Shown here piece by piece: positions 22,418 to 31,142 of a DNA stretch of 64,000 nucleotides. The stretch lies in the NCBI RefSeq assembly GCF_003387575.1, contig NZ_QUAB01000033.1:1-64000 (forward strand), read 5' to 3'. A program made the translations under genes and the position numbers. Numbering within the stretch: position 1 is the stretch's first letter; the number at the start of each line of letters is the position of its first letter. Source of the DNA: Microbacterium bovistercoris. GTDB lineage: Bacteria > Actinomycetota > Actinomycetes > Actinomycetales > Microbacteriaceae. A model generated the notes under the pieces. The model did no database searches and was not told the origin of the DNA. It saw nothing but the letters and a program-made list of their open reading frames with translations.

Positions 22418-22449
22418 CCGTTCTTCTCAGCACCGTTTTTCGGGTACTC

Positions 22450-22482
22450 GATGGGTCCGGGGCGGTGCACCCCGGACCCATC
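22450..22482 (-). terminator. Intra-operon hairpin, partial terminator
   Basis: The 13-base perfect arms GATGGGTCCGGGG / CCCCGGACCCATC enclose a 7-base loop between the NCS2 stop and the NCS1 start. No U tract follows, so partial termination or mRNA stabilisation is likely. Confidence 0.65.
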
Positions 22483-22490
22483 GGGGTGAT

Positions 22491-24122
22491 TCAGCGCTCC
22501 GGGCTCTGGATCAGGGAGGGCGCGATGGCGTTGCTCAGCGTCATCTCGTCCGTCGTCGTGAAGGTCACCTTCTCGTTCGTGACGCGGTCCTGGATCTTCT
22601 TGGCCAGGAACAGCGCCGCGACCATCAGGTAGGCCACCAGGAACATCACGTGGGTGTCCGACAGCGCGAACTCGGCCGGCAGACTGGGCACGGGGGAGTG
22701 GATGATGCCGAAGAACGACAGCATCGCGGCGAGCACGGCCACGATCGCGCCGAGTCCCGGCTTGTTCCGGATCGCGAAGATCGCGATCATCCCCCAGAGC
22801 AGCGATGACAGCGGCGCGCCGTTGCCGAGTGTCGAGATGCCCGCGAAGTAGGTGCCGGCGCCGTTCAGGGCATCCGCTCCCACCTCGGCGACGTTCGTAC
22901 CGGCCGCCTTCAGCGTGTTGCCGATCAGGCTGTTCGCCCAGTTCGCGATCCAGGGGAACAGCGCGATGAAGATCACCGGCAGCTCCACCTTCGGCGTCTC
23001 GCGCACCGACTGCGCGGCGGTGACGATGCCGATGTAGATCAGGATCGGGGCGATCGCGGCCATCGGCACCACCGACAGCAGCAGTGCGCTCATGCCGAAC
23101 AGTCCCACCGCGAACATCGTGATGCCGTTCAGCATCGTGTAGCCGATGCCGGCGCCCATCTCCTTGTACGCGGTGTGACCGATGTACACGGTGACGGGGT
23201 ACGGGTTGCCCATCAGCGCGCCGACCATCGTGGCGCCTCCGTTGACGAGCATGACCGGGCGGGCGCTGTAGTGGTCGCCCGCGGCCTCCGCGGCCTCGAT
23301 GTTCTCCAGGTCGAACACGTAGTTCGCCAGGGCCAGCGGCACGGCCGAGGCCAGGAACGGACCGGCGTGCTGCAGGCCCTCGAAGAAGTTGCCGATCGAC
23401 ACCTGCGGCGGGTGCCAGCCGGCGTGCACCAGCGCGGCCTGGACGGCCTCCGGCGTCTGCAGCCCGAACGCCCATGCGGCGGCGGTTCCCACGATCAGCA
23501 GCAGCAGACCGGTCGGCACCTTGCCCAGGAACGGCGAGCGGCCGAACCAGTTGATGAACACGATCACCAGGACGATGAACGCGACCACCGGGAACTGGAA
23601 CGTCTGCAGCATCGGGTTCATGGCCAGCAGCAGCAGGCCGAGTCCGGCGAGGCAGGCCAGCAGCACGGAGCGGGGCACCGCGCGGCGCAGCAGGTCGCCG
23701 AAGAATGATCCGACGAAGAGGATCAGGCCCTCGAGGAAGCCCCACACCAGGCCGATGCCGACGGCCAGCTCCGCGTCCTGAGTGCTCGAGTAGACCGGCA
23801 GGATCACGAGGAACGTGACCGTGAAGATCGACGGAGCGCTCGGGCCGGAGGGGAGGGCCACGACGTCGTCGCGGCCCTCCTTCCTGGCCAGCCGTCGGGC
23901 GAACCACACGTACATCGACGAGGTGATCAGGATCGCCAGGCCGAAGGCCGGGGCGATCCTGCCCACCACCATCCCCACCGGCAGGCCCGCCATGGTGAGC
24001 AGGGCCGTGAAGGTGATGATGTTCGTGAGGTTGTTGGTGAACAGCGCGAAGAACGCCGCGATGTCGCCCTTCTTCCACCACTTCAGGTGGGCGGCGGCCG
24101 GCGCGGGGGCGAGCGACGTCAT
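22491..24122 (-). CDS. NCS2-type xanthine/uracil-family permease
   Basis: A 543-residue membrane protein with about 12-14 hydrophobic segments. Its conserved central block (GDHYSARPVMLVNGGATMVGALMGNPYPVTVYIGHTAYK) is similar to NCS2/AzgA-like purine permeases but divergent from well-studied members. ATG 24122 overlaps the DUF1116 stop as TCAT on the plus strand (ATGA); the longer in-frame ORF runs into DUF1116 and is rejected. Located directly after the FdrA-DUF1116 genes, it probably imports the pathway substrate or a related ring compound. Confidence 0.8.
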   Translation of the reverse strand: MTSLAPAPAAAHLKWWKKGDIAAFFALFTNNLTNIITFTALLTMAGLPVGMVVGRIAPAFGLAILITSSMYVWFARRLARKEGRDDVVALPSGPSAPSIFTVTFLVILPVYSSTQDAELAVGIGLVWGFLEGLILFVGSFFGDLLRRAVPRSVLLACLAGLGLLLLAMNPMLQTFQFPVVAFIVLVIVFINWFGRSPFLGKVPTGLLLLIVGTAAAWAFGLQTPEAVQAALVHAGWHPPQVSIGNFFEGLQHAGPFLASAVPLALANYVFDLENIEAAEAAGDHYSARPVMLVNGGATMVGALMGNPYPVTVYIGHTAYKEMGAGIGYTMLNGITMFAVGLFGMSALLLSVVPMAAIAPILIYIGIVTAAQSVRETPKVELPVIFIALFPWIANWANSLIGNTLKAAGTNVAEVGADALNGAGTYFAGISTLGNGAPLSSLLWGMIAIFAIRNKPGLGAIVAVLAAMLSFFGIIHSPVPSLPAEFALSDTHVMFLVAYLMVAALFLAKKIQDRVTNEKVTFTTTDEMTLSNAIAPSLIQSPER

Positions 24123-25543
24123 GGCTTGACCGTGTCCGCAAGGGCGCGGAGCGCCTTCTGGAACGCCTCCACAGGCGGGTGCGTGATGCCGGCGCCGATC
24201 ATGCCGATGCCTGGCTCCCTGTGCGCGATCGCGGTGTTGATGATCGGCAGGATGCCGGTCTCCATGACCTTGCGCACGTCGATGCCCGAGGGCACGCCCA
24301 TGAAGTCGAGAGCGGGGATCGTGACGTTCGGGTTGTTGCCGGTGGTGATCGCGTTCATCGTGCGCGAGTAGCCCATCGCCTCGTCGACGGTGCCGCCGAC
24401 GAGAGCGACGATCGCGGGGGCTGCGGCCATCGCGAAGCCGCCGATGCCGAACGTCTCGGTGATCGCGGAGTCGCCCATGTCCAGACCGGAGTCCGCCGGG
24501 GTGTAGCCGGCGAACATCGGGCCGACGACCTCCTGGGCGGGGCCGGTGAACCACTGGCCGCCGGTGCCGGACACGCGGATGCCGAAGTCGACGCCGTTGC
24601 GGGCCATGGTGGTGACGATCGTCGAGTTCTCGATGCCGTTGGCGGCATCCATCGACGCCTTGGCGGCGACCATCCAGGTCGGGCCGGAGAAGTAGTCCGA
24701 CGAGGCGACGAAGTCGAACACCTCGCGCTTCTCCTTCGTGGTGAAGTCGCTCTCCAGGATGTAGGGGGCCAGTGCCTGGATCAGCAGCGTGGTGCCGGCC
24801 ACGTTGCGGTTGTGCGCCTCGTCACCCATGTGCAGGGCCTGCGAGAGCATCAGCCGCAGGTCGATGCCCTCGGCGTTCAGCTCCATGGCGCCGGCGAGCA
24901 CCGGGCCGAACACGTCGCGCATCCAGTTCAGACGGTCGATGACCGACTGGTCGTTGGCGCCGAAGCGCAGGATCTTCGACAGCTGCTCGGACAGGTTGGT
25001 GTAGGCGGTGTTGCCGTAGGTGCGGTTGGTGACCTTGTGCACCCACATGCTGGCGCTCGTGACACCGGCCATCGAGCCGACCGACTGGTGCTCGTGGCAG
25101 GGCGAGAAGGTGATCTCACCGGAGGCGGCGAGCTCGAACGCCTCGTCGACGTCCTTCGCGAGGCCCTCGAAGACCAGCGCGCCGGTCACGGCACCCTTCA
25201 TCGGCCCCGACATCCGGGTGAACTCGATGGGCGGACCGGCGTGCAGGATGGTCTTCTTCGTCATACCGGGGACCGTGTCGATCGCCTGGCCGAAGCCCTC
25301 CAGGAACGGCTGCGAGCCGAGGATGCGCTCCAGCGCGACCTGGTTGGCGGCATCGATCTTCTCGGCGACCGCCGGGTCCTCGAGACGGCTGAGCGCGGCG
25401 ATGACCTCGGGGTCGCCGCCGCCCGGCGGGGTCCAGTCCATCAGGACGGGCTCGACGCCCTGGGCCTTCAGGTCGTCGGCGAACATGTCGAGGCCGAGGT
25501 TGACCGGCTTCAGATCGGTGGAGAACAGGTCGTTGACGCTCAT
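24119..25543 (-). CDS. DUF1116 protein, oxamate carbamoyltransferase subunit (AllG/YlbE-like)
   Basis: A 474-residue DUF1116 protein, homologous to E. coli YlbE (AllG). The N-terminal part has DWTPPGGGDPEVIAALSRL and ends near residue 120; the remainder is a helical domain with ACxxCxH-like features absent but conserved TCHEHQSVGSM-type residues (about 145-155). In E. coli, AllF/AllG/AllH were reported to form oxamate carbamoyltransferase, splitting oxalurate with phosphate to oxamate and carbamoyl phosphate. It overlaps fdrA by 1 base (TGATG) and the NCS2 gene by 4. The family call is firm; the substrate is inferred. Confidence 0.85.
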   Translation of the reverse strand: MSVNDLFSTDLKPVNLGLDMFADDLKAQGVEPVLMDWTPPGGGDPEVIAALSRLEDPAVAEKIDAANQVALERILGSQPFLEGFGQAIDTVPGMTKKTILHAGPPIEFTRMSGPMKGAVTGALVFEGLAKDVDEAFELAASGEITFSPCHEHQSVGSMAGVTSASMWVHKVTNRTYGNTAYTNLSEQLSKILRFGANDQSVIDRLNWMRDVFGPVLAGAMELNAEGIDLRLMLSQALHMGDEAHNRNVAGTTLLIQALAPYILESDFTTKEKREVFDFVASSDYFSGPTWMVAAKASMDAANGIENSTIVTTMARNGVDFGIRVSGTGGQWFTGPAQEVVGPMFAGYTPADSGLDMGDSAITETFGIGGFAMAAAPAIVALVGGTVDEAMGYSRTMNAITTGNNPNVTIPALDFMGVPSGIDVRKVMETGILPIINTAIAHREPGIGMIGAGITHPPVEAFQKALRALADTVKP

Positions 25544-27093
25544 CAGTTGTCACCCTTCGCGACGAATTCACGGGCCAGCAGGCCGAGGTTGGTGGAGGAG
25601 GAGGCGATGGTCACACCGGCGGCCTCGAGCTTGGCGACCTGCTCGGCGATCGCCGGGGTGTCCAGGTCGGTGCCGAGCACGTAACCGAGGATCTCGAGGT
25701 GCTGGCCGCGAGCGGCGGCCTTCGCCTTGGCCTCGGTGATCGCCGGGATCGTCACGCCCACGGGGTCCTCGTGCGAGCCGAAGCCGAGCACGAAGTCCAT
25801 CGCGATGACGCCGACCTCGGGGTCGTCCGCCTCCTGGACGATGCGCTGCAGACGCAGCGAGGGGTCGATCATGGGGTGCGGACGGCCGTTGGTGAAGTCG
25901 TCGTCGCCCATGTCGAGGAAGGTGTGCTCCTTCGATGCATCCATCGCGCCGATCTTGTAGGCCGGGTTCTTCTGGATGTTGGAGTACACGTTGTCGTACT
26001 TGCCGAGGGCCGCGAACATGGACTCGTCGCAGAGGGTGCCGCCGCAGAACAGGCCGCGCACGTACTTCTGCTCGGGGGCGAGCTTGGCGCGCACCTCCTC
26101 GATCAGCGGGATGTTCAGCGGGTGCTTGTCGAGGGTCGACTCGTCGATCCCGGATGCCACGACCGCGGCGATCGCGAGGGGCTTGGTGCCCTCGGTGACC
26201 ATCGTCACGTTGTCGTGGCCGGACTCGGTGCGGTCCGAGCCGAGGAACGTCACGAAGACCGGCTTGGAGGCGGCGCCGGCGACGGCGAGCACCTTCTCGG
26301 CGACCTCTTCCGCCGGCGGCTTGGAGATGAGCACGATGACCTTGGTCTCGGGGTCGGCGTCGAGGGCCTTGATGCCGTCGATCATCGAGATGCCGCCGAT
26401 GTCGGTGCTCAGATCGCGACCGCCGGTGCCGATCAGCTGCGAGACGCCGCCGCCGAAGTCGTGGATGCGGACCGAGACCTCCTGGCTGCCGGTGCCCGAG
26501 GCGCCCACGACGCCGATCGAGCCGCGGCGCACGGCGTTCGCGAACGCGAGGCCGGTTCCGTTGATGATCGCGGTGCCGCAGTCGGGTCCCATCACGATCA
26601 GGCCCTTCTCGTGGGCGAGGTTCTTCAGCGAGAGCTCGTCCTCCACCGACACGTTGTCCGAGAAGATCATCACGCTCTTGCCCGCGTTCAGCGCCTTGCG
26701 CGCCTCACGGGCGGCGAACGCGCCGTTGACCGAGATCAGCACGAGGTTGGAGTCGGGGACCTCTTCGAAGGCGCCGTCGAGGGTGCGGTAGCGCACCTCG
26801 TGGGCCTCGCCGGCCTTCTTGTCCTTGCGGGCGAGGATGTCGTTGACGGCCGCGATCGCCGCCTCGATGGTGTCGTCGGTGGCGTCGATAACGATCATCA
26901 GATCGCTGGGCTTCGCCGCGTCGACGGCGGTGTCCTGGACGCCGACGTTCGCGAGCACCTCCTTGTTCATCGGGGTCGCCATGCCCAGCAGGGCCTGGGT
27001 GACGCCCTCGACGGCGTTCGCCTTGGTGCTCATCGACATGAGCGAGACCGAGTCGAGGTAGGTGTTCTTCCTGATTTCGATGTGCCTGGTCAT
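25543..27093 (-). CDS. fdrA: FdrA-family protein, oxamate carbamoyltransferase subunit (AllF-like)
   Basis: A 516-residue FdrA, related in fold to ADP-forming acyl-CoA synthetases. Conserved glycine-rich segments are GPDCGTAIINGTGLAFAN (about residues 168-185) and GASGTGSQEV (about 197-206), followed by FGGGVSQLIGTGGRDLS. E. coli FdrA (AllF) is reported as an oxamate carbamoyltransferase subunit; phosphoryl or carbamoyl transfer fits the fold. GAAAGGAC precedes ATG 27093, 21 bases after the ankyrin gene. Its stop shares one base with the DUF1116 start. Confidence 0.9.
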   Translation of the reverse strand: MTRHIEIRKNTYLDSVSLMSMSTKANAVEGVTQALLGMATPMNKEVLANVGVQDTAVDAAKPSDLMIVIDATDDTIEAAIAAVNDILARKDKKAGEAHEVRYRTLDGAFEEVPDSNLVLISVNGAFAAREARKALNAGKSVMIFSDNVSVEDELSLKNLAHEKGLIVMGPDCGTAIINGTGLAFANAVRRGSIGVVGASGTGSQEVSVRIHDFGGGVSQLIGTGGRDLSTDIGGISMIDGIKALDADPETKVIVLISKPPAEEVAEKVLAVAGAASKPVFVTFLGSDRTESGHDNVTMVTEGTKPLAIAAVVASGIDESTLDKHPLNIPLIEEVRAKLAPEQKYVRGLFCGGTLCDESMFAALGKYDNVYSNIQKNPAYKIGAMDASKEHTFLDMGDDDFTNGRPHPMIDPSLRLQRIVQEADDPEVGVIAMDFVLGFGSHEDPVGVTIPAITEAKAKAAARGQHLEILGYVLGTDLDTPAIAEQVAKLEAAGVTIASSSTNLGLLAREFVAKGDN

Positions 27094-27114
27094 CGTTGTC
27101 CTTTCGCGGGATTC

Positions 27115-27723
27115 TTAGGCGGCGGCGCGCTCGAGGATCGCGACGATCTCGTCGTATCCGCGCTCGCGGGCCAGGTCTGCGGGCGAGGTGCCCCAGGGGT
27201 CGGGCATGCCGGGCTTCGCACCGTGCGCGAGCAGCAGCTCGACGATCTGCTGGCGCACAGGGCCCCCGTCGCCGAGGATGATCGTCTCGATCAGCGCCGT
27301 CCAGCCCAGGTTGTTGGTGAGGTTGACGTTGATGCGGGTGTTCTCGAGCAGGTAGCGGACAACCTCGAGGTGGCCCTTCTCAGCGGCCGGGGTCAGGCCG
27401 TTGCCGCCCATGCGGGTGAGTCGCTTCAGGTCGGTGCCCGCCTCCGCCATGATCTTCACGAGCTCGAGCTGGTCGTTGATGCATCCGTACAGGAAGGGGT
27501 TCGAGCAGGTCTGGTCCTGGGCGTCGATGTCGACGCCCTCCGCGATGAGCGCGCGGACGATGTCGAGGTGTCCGCCTCGGGCGGCGTGCAGGATCGCGGT
27601 CGCCTCCTCGCGGTCCAGGGCGTCCTTGTCGGCGCCTGCGGCGAGGGCGGCGCGCACGCCGTCCAGATCACCGGATGCGGCCGCGGCGAGGTACTGCTCG
27701 TCGGCGGTCTGAGTGCTGATCAT
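27115..27723 (-). CDS. Ankyrin-repeat protein in the FdrA operon
   Basis: A 202-residue protein made of about five ankyrin repeats (ATAILHAARGGHLDIVRALIAEGVDID; GLTPAAEKGHLEVVRYLLE; further degenerate copies) with no signal peptide or enzyme domain. It lies between the CodB-like permease (TGATG overlap) and fdrA. Ankyrin repeats bind proteins, so it may assemble FdrA-DUF1116-DUF2877 or tether the enzyme to a permease; that is inference. It could instead be an unrelated hitchhiker, but the overlap makes co-expression very likely. Confidence 0.85.
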   Translation of the reverse strand: MISTQTADEQYLAAAASGDLDGVRAALAAGADKDALDREEATAILHAARGGHLDIVRALIAEGVDIDAQDQTCSNPFLYGCINDQLELVKIMAEAGTDLKRLTRMGGNGLTPAAEKGHLEVVRYLLENTRINVNLTNNLGWTALIETIILGDGGPVRQQIVELLLAHGAKPGMPDPWGTSPADLARERGYDEIVAILERAAA

Positions 27724-29021
27724 CAGTGGATCTCCTTCTTTGCTGAGAACTGTTCAAGGGCGAGATAGGCGACGCATCCCACGACGAGGCCGACGACGGC
27801 GTCGGAGAGCGACGGAACGAAGAGGTGCGAGATCAGCGCAGCGGCGGCGCCGACCGCCCAGGCCAGCAGGGCGTTGGCACGGAAGCGCTTCTCGGAGCGT
27901 CCGGCGTTGCGGCGGGCGAGGATGATCTGGTCGGCGATGAGCACGGCGCCGAGCGGCGGTACCAGCACGCCGAGCAGTGCGAGCCAGCTGGCGAAGTACT
28001 GCCAGGCGCCGGCCACGGCGACGATCACGCCGATGATGCCGAGGATGAGCGTCAGCAGACGCATGGTGGAGCGCGTCAGGTGCGACCAGCCGAGGGCGCC
28101 GTTGTACAGGCAGTGCGTGCACACCGAGCCGAGGTTGATCACCACGAACAGCACGAGGAACACGTTCAGCCACGGGTTGCCGGTGCCGGTGAGGATCGGG
28201 GCGAAGTTGCCGCCGTTGACGGCGGGGGCGACGATGGCGCCGGCGGCGACGAACACCGCGCCGCTGATCTGGGCGACCAGGCTGGCGATCGGGAAGGCGG
28301 TGACGGTGGCGAGCACAGCCTCCTTGCCGTTGCGTGCCCAGCGGGTGAAGTCGGCCGTCATGGTGCCGGAGTCGGCGAAGGTGGCCATGATCGCGGTGAC
28401 CGCGACGCCGAAGGTCATCGGGTTGGGCACGTCCTCGCCGGCGTAGCTGAACACGGCGGAGAAGTCGTTGGTCTGCGCGGCGATGACCATCGCGATGATC
28501 ACCGCGACGATGAACAGAGGGGCGGCGATCGTGCCGAGGACGGACAGCGCGCGGATGCCGAGGTAGGTGACCGCGATGAAGACGATGCCGGCGATCGCGG
28601 CCACGAGCATCTCGTTCCAGCCGAACGCCTCGCTGAGCGTCGCGCCGGTGGCACCGGTGTTGAAGGCGAACCAGCCGACCACGACGGTGGACAGGAACCC
28701 GGAGGCGATCGCGTACCCTGCGGTGCCGAAGGTCTCGATGGCCTGCAGCGAGAAGCTCTTGCCGGTGCGTCCCGCGCGCCAGCTGAGCAGGCTCACGTAG
28801 ACGAACATGATCGCGTTGGCGACCAGGATCGCGCCGACGCCCTGCCAGAAGCCGAGCATCGCGACCACGAGGCCGCCGGGGACGGCGTTCGTGAGGATCA
28901 TCGGGAACCCGAACCACACCGCCGAGACCGTGTAGAGCGACTTCCTGTGGCTCAGCGGCACCGGCTCGTGCTCGAACTCGGCGGAAGCGGTCGCTTCGGT
29001 GGTCGTGGCGCTGTCAGTCAT
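27723..29021 (-). CDS. CodB-like NCS1 cytosine/nucleobase permease
   Basis: A 432-residue, 12-segment permease close to CodB in length and pattern (VPGGLVVAMLGFWQG in the first segments; GWFAFNTGATGATL). It probably imports a nucleobase or a small cyclic ureide by proton or sodium symport. It overlaps DUF2877 by 4 bases at the start and the ankyrin gene by 1 base at the end. It is the third permease of the locus, which suggests several related substrates. Confidence 0.88.
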   Translation of the reverse strand: MTDSATTTEATASAEFEHEPVPLSHRKSLYTVSAVWFGFPMILTNAVPGGLVVAMLGFWQGVGAILVANAIMFVYVSLLSWRAGRTGKSFSLQAIETFGTAGYAIASGFLSTVVVGWFAFNTGATGATLSEAFGWNEMLVAAIAGIVFIAVTYLGIRALSVLGTIAAPLFIVAVIIAMVIAAQTNDFSAVFSYAGEDVPNPMTFGVAVTAIMATFADSGTMTADFTRWARNGKEAVLATVTAFPIASLVAQISGAVFVAAGAIVAPAVNGGNFAPILTGTGNPWLNVFLVLFVVINLGSVCTHCLYNGALGWSHLTRSTMRLLTLILGIIGVIVAVAGAWQYFASWLALLGVLVPPLGAVLIADQIILARRNAGRSEKRFRANALLAWAVGAAAALISHLFVPSLSDAVVGLVVGCVAYLALEQFSAKKEIH

Positions 29022-29962
29022 GACTGCTCCTTCTTCTCGTCATCTCGCGGACGCGTTCGTCCGGCGCTGTGTGCCGCGTGCTCGGCTTCGAGCGCGAGAC
29101 GGATGCCGGAGAGGATGTCGGCCCCCGAGGTGTGACCGATCTGGAGGACGCGGTCCGCGGCGCGACGCAGGCCGTCGCCGTCGCGGTCGCGTAGGGCGGC
29201 GATGAGATCGTGCAGGCTCTGCCGGCCGCGGCCGGCGACGGCGTGCGCCATGGTCGTCGCGCTGAGCAGTCCGGTGCGCTCGCCGCCGTCGTGGACCGCG
29301 TCGGACAGGGCGGGGAGGAAGCGGTTCAGCAGCGTCCCGTCCTGCGCGGCGAGCAGAGTGAGCCCGGTGAGCACATCGTCGCCGGACGGCGTGAGTCCCT
29401 CGCCGAGGCCGATGAGGGCGGATGCCGCACTGCGGACCGCCTCGTCGTCACCGGTGCGCAGTGCGGTGCGCATCCCCTCGATCCTGGCGCGCAGCAGTTC
29501 GTCTGCGGCACGACCGAACGGCGTCACGGGTTCGGGCGCGGGAAGCGCGTCGAGCGCGGAGAGGGCCACGGCGAGGTCCGCGGTGGTGAGCACGGAGAGA
29601 TCGGCGCGTGGCGCGCTCCAGGTCACCGCTCCGCACAGCGAGACGACCAGGGTCCCGTCGGCGCACGGGAGTTCGATCCGGTCACCGCCGACGGCAAGGA
29701 CGGCGGCGCCCTGACGGATGCCGCGGGCATCCCAGTCGCTCAGCGGAACGCGGATCGTGGCGGGGGCGTCGTCGATCCCGTCATCCGCGATCGCGACGAG
29801 CGCGTCATCGAACAGGACGTTGACGACGCGACGGTGCACGGAATGCACCGTGCCGTGCGTGCCATCGCCGAACGCGCGCTCGGCGGCTCCTGAGAGCGTC
29901 TCCGCAAGCGCAGCATCCCAGCTGGTCGCGCTCACCGCGACCGGGATTGCGACGGGGGTCAT
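29018..29962 (-). CDS. DUF2877 protein, oxamate carbamoyltransferase subunit (AllH/YlbF-like)
   Basis: A 314-residue DUF2877 protein. The family signature GLGEGLTPSGDDVLTGL is at about residues 187-203, and a conserved C-terminal segment (IGHTSGADILSGI) is near residue 280. E. coli YlbF (AllH) is the third gene product needed for oxamate carbamoyltransferase. It is first in the minus-strand operon and divergent from carbamate kinase across the GGNATACCA operator array. Confidence 0.86.
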   Translation of the reverse strand: MTPVAIPVAVSATSWDAALAETLSGAAERAFGDGTHGTVHSVHRRVVNVLFDDALVAIADDGIDDAPATIRVPLSDWDARGIRQGAAVLAVGGDRIELPCADGTLVVSLCGAVTWSAPRADLSVLTTADLAVALSALDALPAPEPVTPFGRAADELLRARIEGMRTALRTGDDEAVRSAASALIGLGEGLTPSGDDVLTGLTLLAAQDGTLLNRFLPALSDAVHDGGERTGLLSATTMAHAVAGRGRQSLHDLIAALRDRDGDGLRRAADRVLQIGHTSGADILSGIRLALEAEHAAHSAGRTRPRDDEKKEQS

Positions 29963-30031
29963 CGTCTTCTCTCCGGGATGCCCCGCCCCGTGGGTGTGCG
30001 GCGCAGGGCATCTTTACGTTGTGTTACTTCA

Positions 30032-30080
30032 GGTATACCATTTACCCAAATGGAATACCATCCCGTGTTTCGGGATACCA
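30032..30080. promoter_or_regulatory. Three-copy 20-bp-phased operator (GGNATACCA)
   Basis: GGTATACCA (30032-30040), GGAATACCA (30052-30060) and GGGATACCA (30072-30080) recur at exactly 20-base steps, two helical turns. The first copy contains the perfect palindrome GGTATACC. The first two also form a 12-base inverted repeat (11 of 12) around ACCC. FCD-type GntR proteins use GTATAC-like sites, and E. coli NanR binds three GGTATA repeats. The GntR gene at 31143 is the obvious candidate ligand. Confidence 0.75.
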
Positions 30081-30105
30081 GAAGACTTCAACAAGGGAGA
30101 ACAGC

Positions 30106-31059
30106 ATGCGCGTCGTAGTGGCACTCGGGGGCAACGCCCTCGCCCGTCGCGGAGAGCCCATGACCGCGGAGTACCTGCGGGCGAACGTCAAGTCCACGAT
30201 GGAGGCGCTCGCGAACCTCGCGCGTGACAACGAGATGGTGATCACGCACGGCAACGGCCCCCAGGTGGGTCTGCTCGCCCTGCAGAACCTCGCCTACCAG
30301 GACGTCGCCGCTTACCCGCTGGACATCCTCGGAGCAGAGACGCAGGGCATGATCGGCTACGTCGTACAGCAGGAACTCTCCAACGCGCTGAACGGCGAGC
30401 GCGAGGTCGCCGGTGTCATCACGACAACCGTGGTCGACGAGGCCGACCCGGCCTTCGCCCGCCCGACCAAGCTCATCGGCCCGACCTACTCCGCACACGA
30501 CGCCGCCGAGGCCGCGGCCGAGTACCGCTGGACCATCGCGAAGGACGGCAACGCGTTCCGCCGCGTCGTCCCCTCACCCAACCCGCTCTCGATCGTGCAG
30601 GCACCGCTGATCAAGCGCCTCCTCGAGGCCGGCAGCCTCGCGGTCTGCGTCGGCGGCGGCGGCGTGCCGGTCCGCGAGGACTCGAAGGGCCGCCACATCG
30701 GCGTGCAGGCCGTGGTCGACAAGGACCTCGCCAGCGCGGCGCTCGCCGCCGACATCGGCGCCGACACCCTGATCATGCTCACCGACGGCGACTACGTGAG
30801 CGAGAACTGGGGCACACCGGAGCAGCGCGACATCCTCACCGCATCCGCCGACGCGGTCGCGGCCATGAAGTTCGCCGAGGGCTCGATGCAGCCGAAGATC
30901 GATGCGGCCATCCGCGTCGCCCGCGCCGGCGGGCGCACCCTGATCGGCCCGCTGGACCGCCTGGACGACCTGCTCGCGCGTCGCATCGGCACCGAGATCG
31001 TCCCCGCCCTCGACGAGGGCATCGTCTGGGTCGAGAAGAAGGCCGCGAAGAAGGCCTGA
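30106..31059 (+). CDS. arcC: Carbamate kinase (AllK/ArcC-type)
   Basis: A 317-residue amino-acid-kinase-fold enzyme that converts carbamoyl phosphate and ADP to ATP, CO2 and ammonia in the catabolic direction. Seen are the N-terminal ALGGNAL loop, HGNGPQVG (about residues 46-53), VVCVGGGGVPV-like glycine loop (LAVCVGGGGVPV, about 180-190) and a DKDLAS segment; length is normal. AAGGGAG precedes ATG 30106. Divergent from the FdrA operon, it would harvest ATP from carbamoyl phosphate made by FdrA/DUF1116/DUF2877. No arginine deiminase or ornithine transcarbamoylase gene is nearby. Confidence 0.95.
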   Translation: MRVVVALGGNALARRGEPMTAEYLRANVKSTMEALANLARDNEMVITHGNGPQVGLLALQNLAYQDVAAYPLDILGAETQGMIGYVVQQELSNALNGEREVAGVITTTVVDEADPAFARPTKLIGPTYSAHDAAEAAAEYRWTIAKDGNAFRRVVPSPNPLSIVQAPLIKRLLEAGSLAVCVGGGGVPVREDSKGRHIGVQAVVDKDLASAALAADIGADTLIMLTDGDYVSENWGTPEQRDILTASADAVAAMKFAEGSMQPKIDAAIRVARAGGRTLIGPLDRLDDLLARRIGTEIVPALDEGIVWVEKKAAKKA

Positions 31060-31082
31060 ATCCGCCGATGCGGTCTGTCGCC

Positions 31083-31125
31083 GTGTCCGGCGTTCTTCCC
31101 GAGTGACAGGGAAAAGGCCGGACAC
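31083..31125. repeat. Nested inverted repeats between arcC and gntR
   Basis: GTGTCCGGC (31083-31091) pairs with GCCGGACAC (31117-31125). Inside, TTCCC (31096-31100) pairs with GGGAA (31109-31113). It could be an arcC terminator or an operator for gntR. Confidence 0.45.
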
Positions 31126-31142
31126 GATGGAAGAATGAGGCT

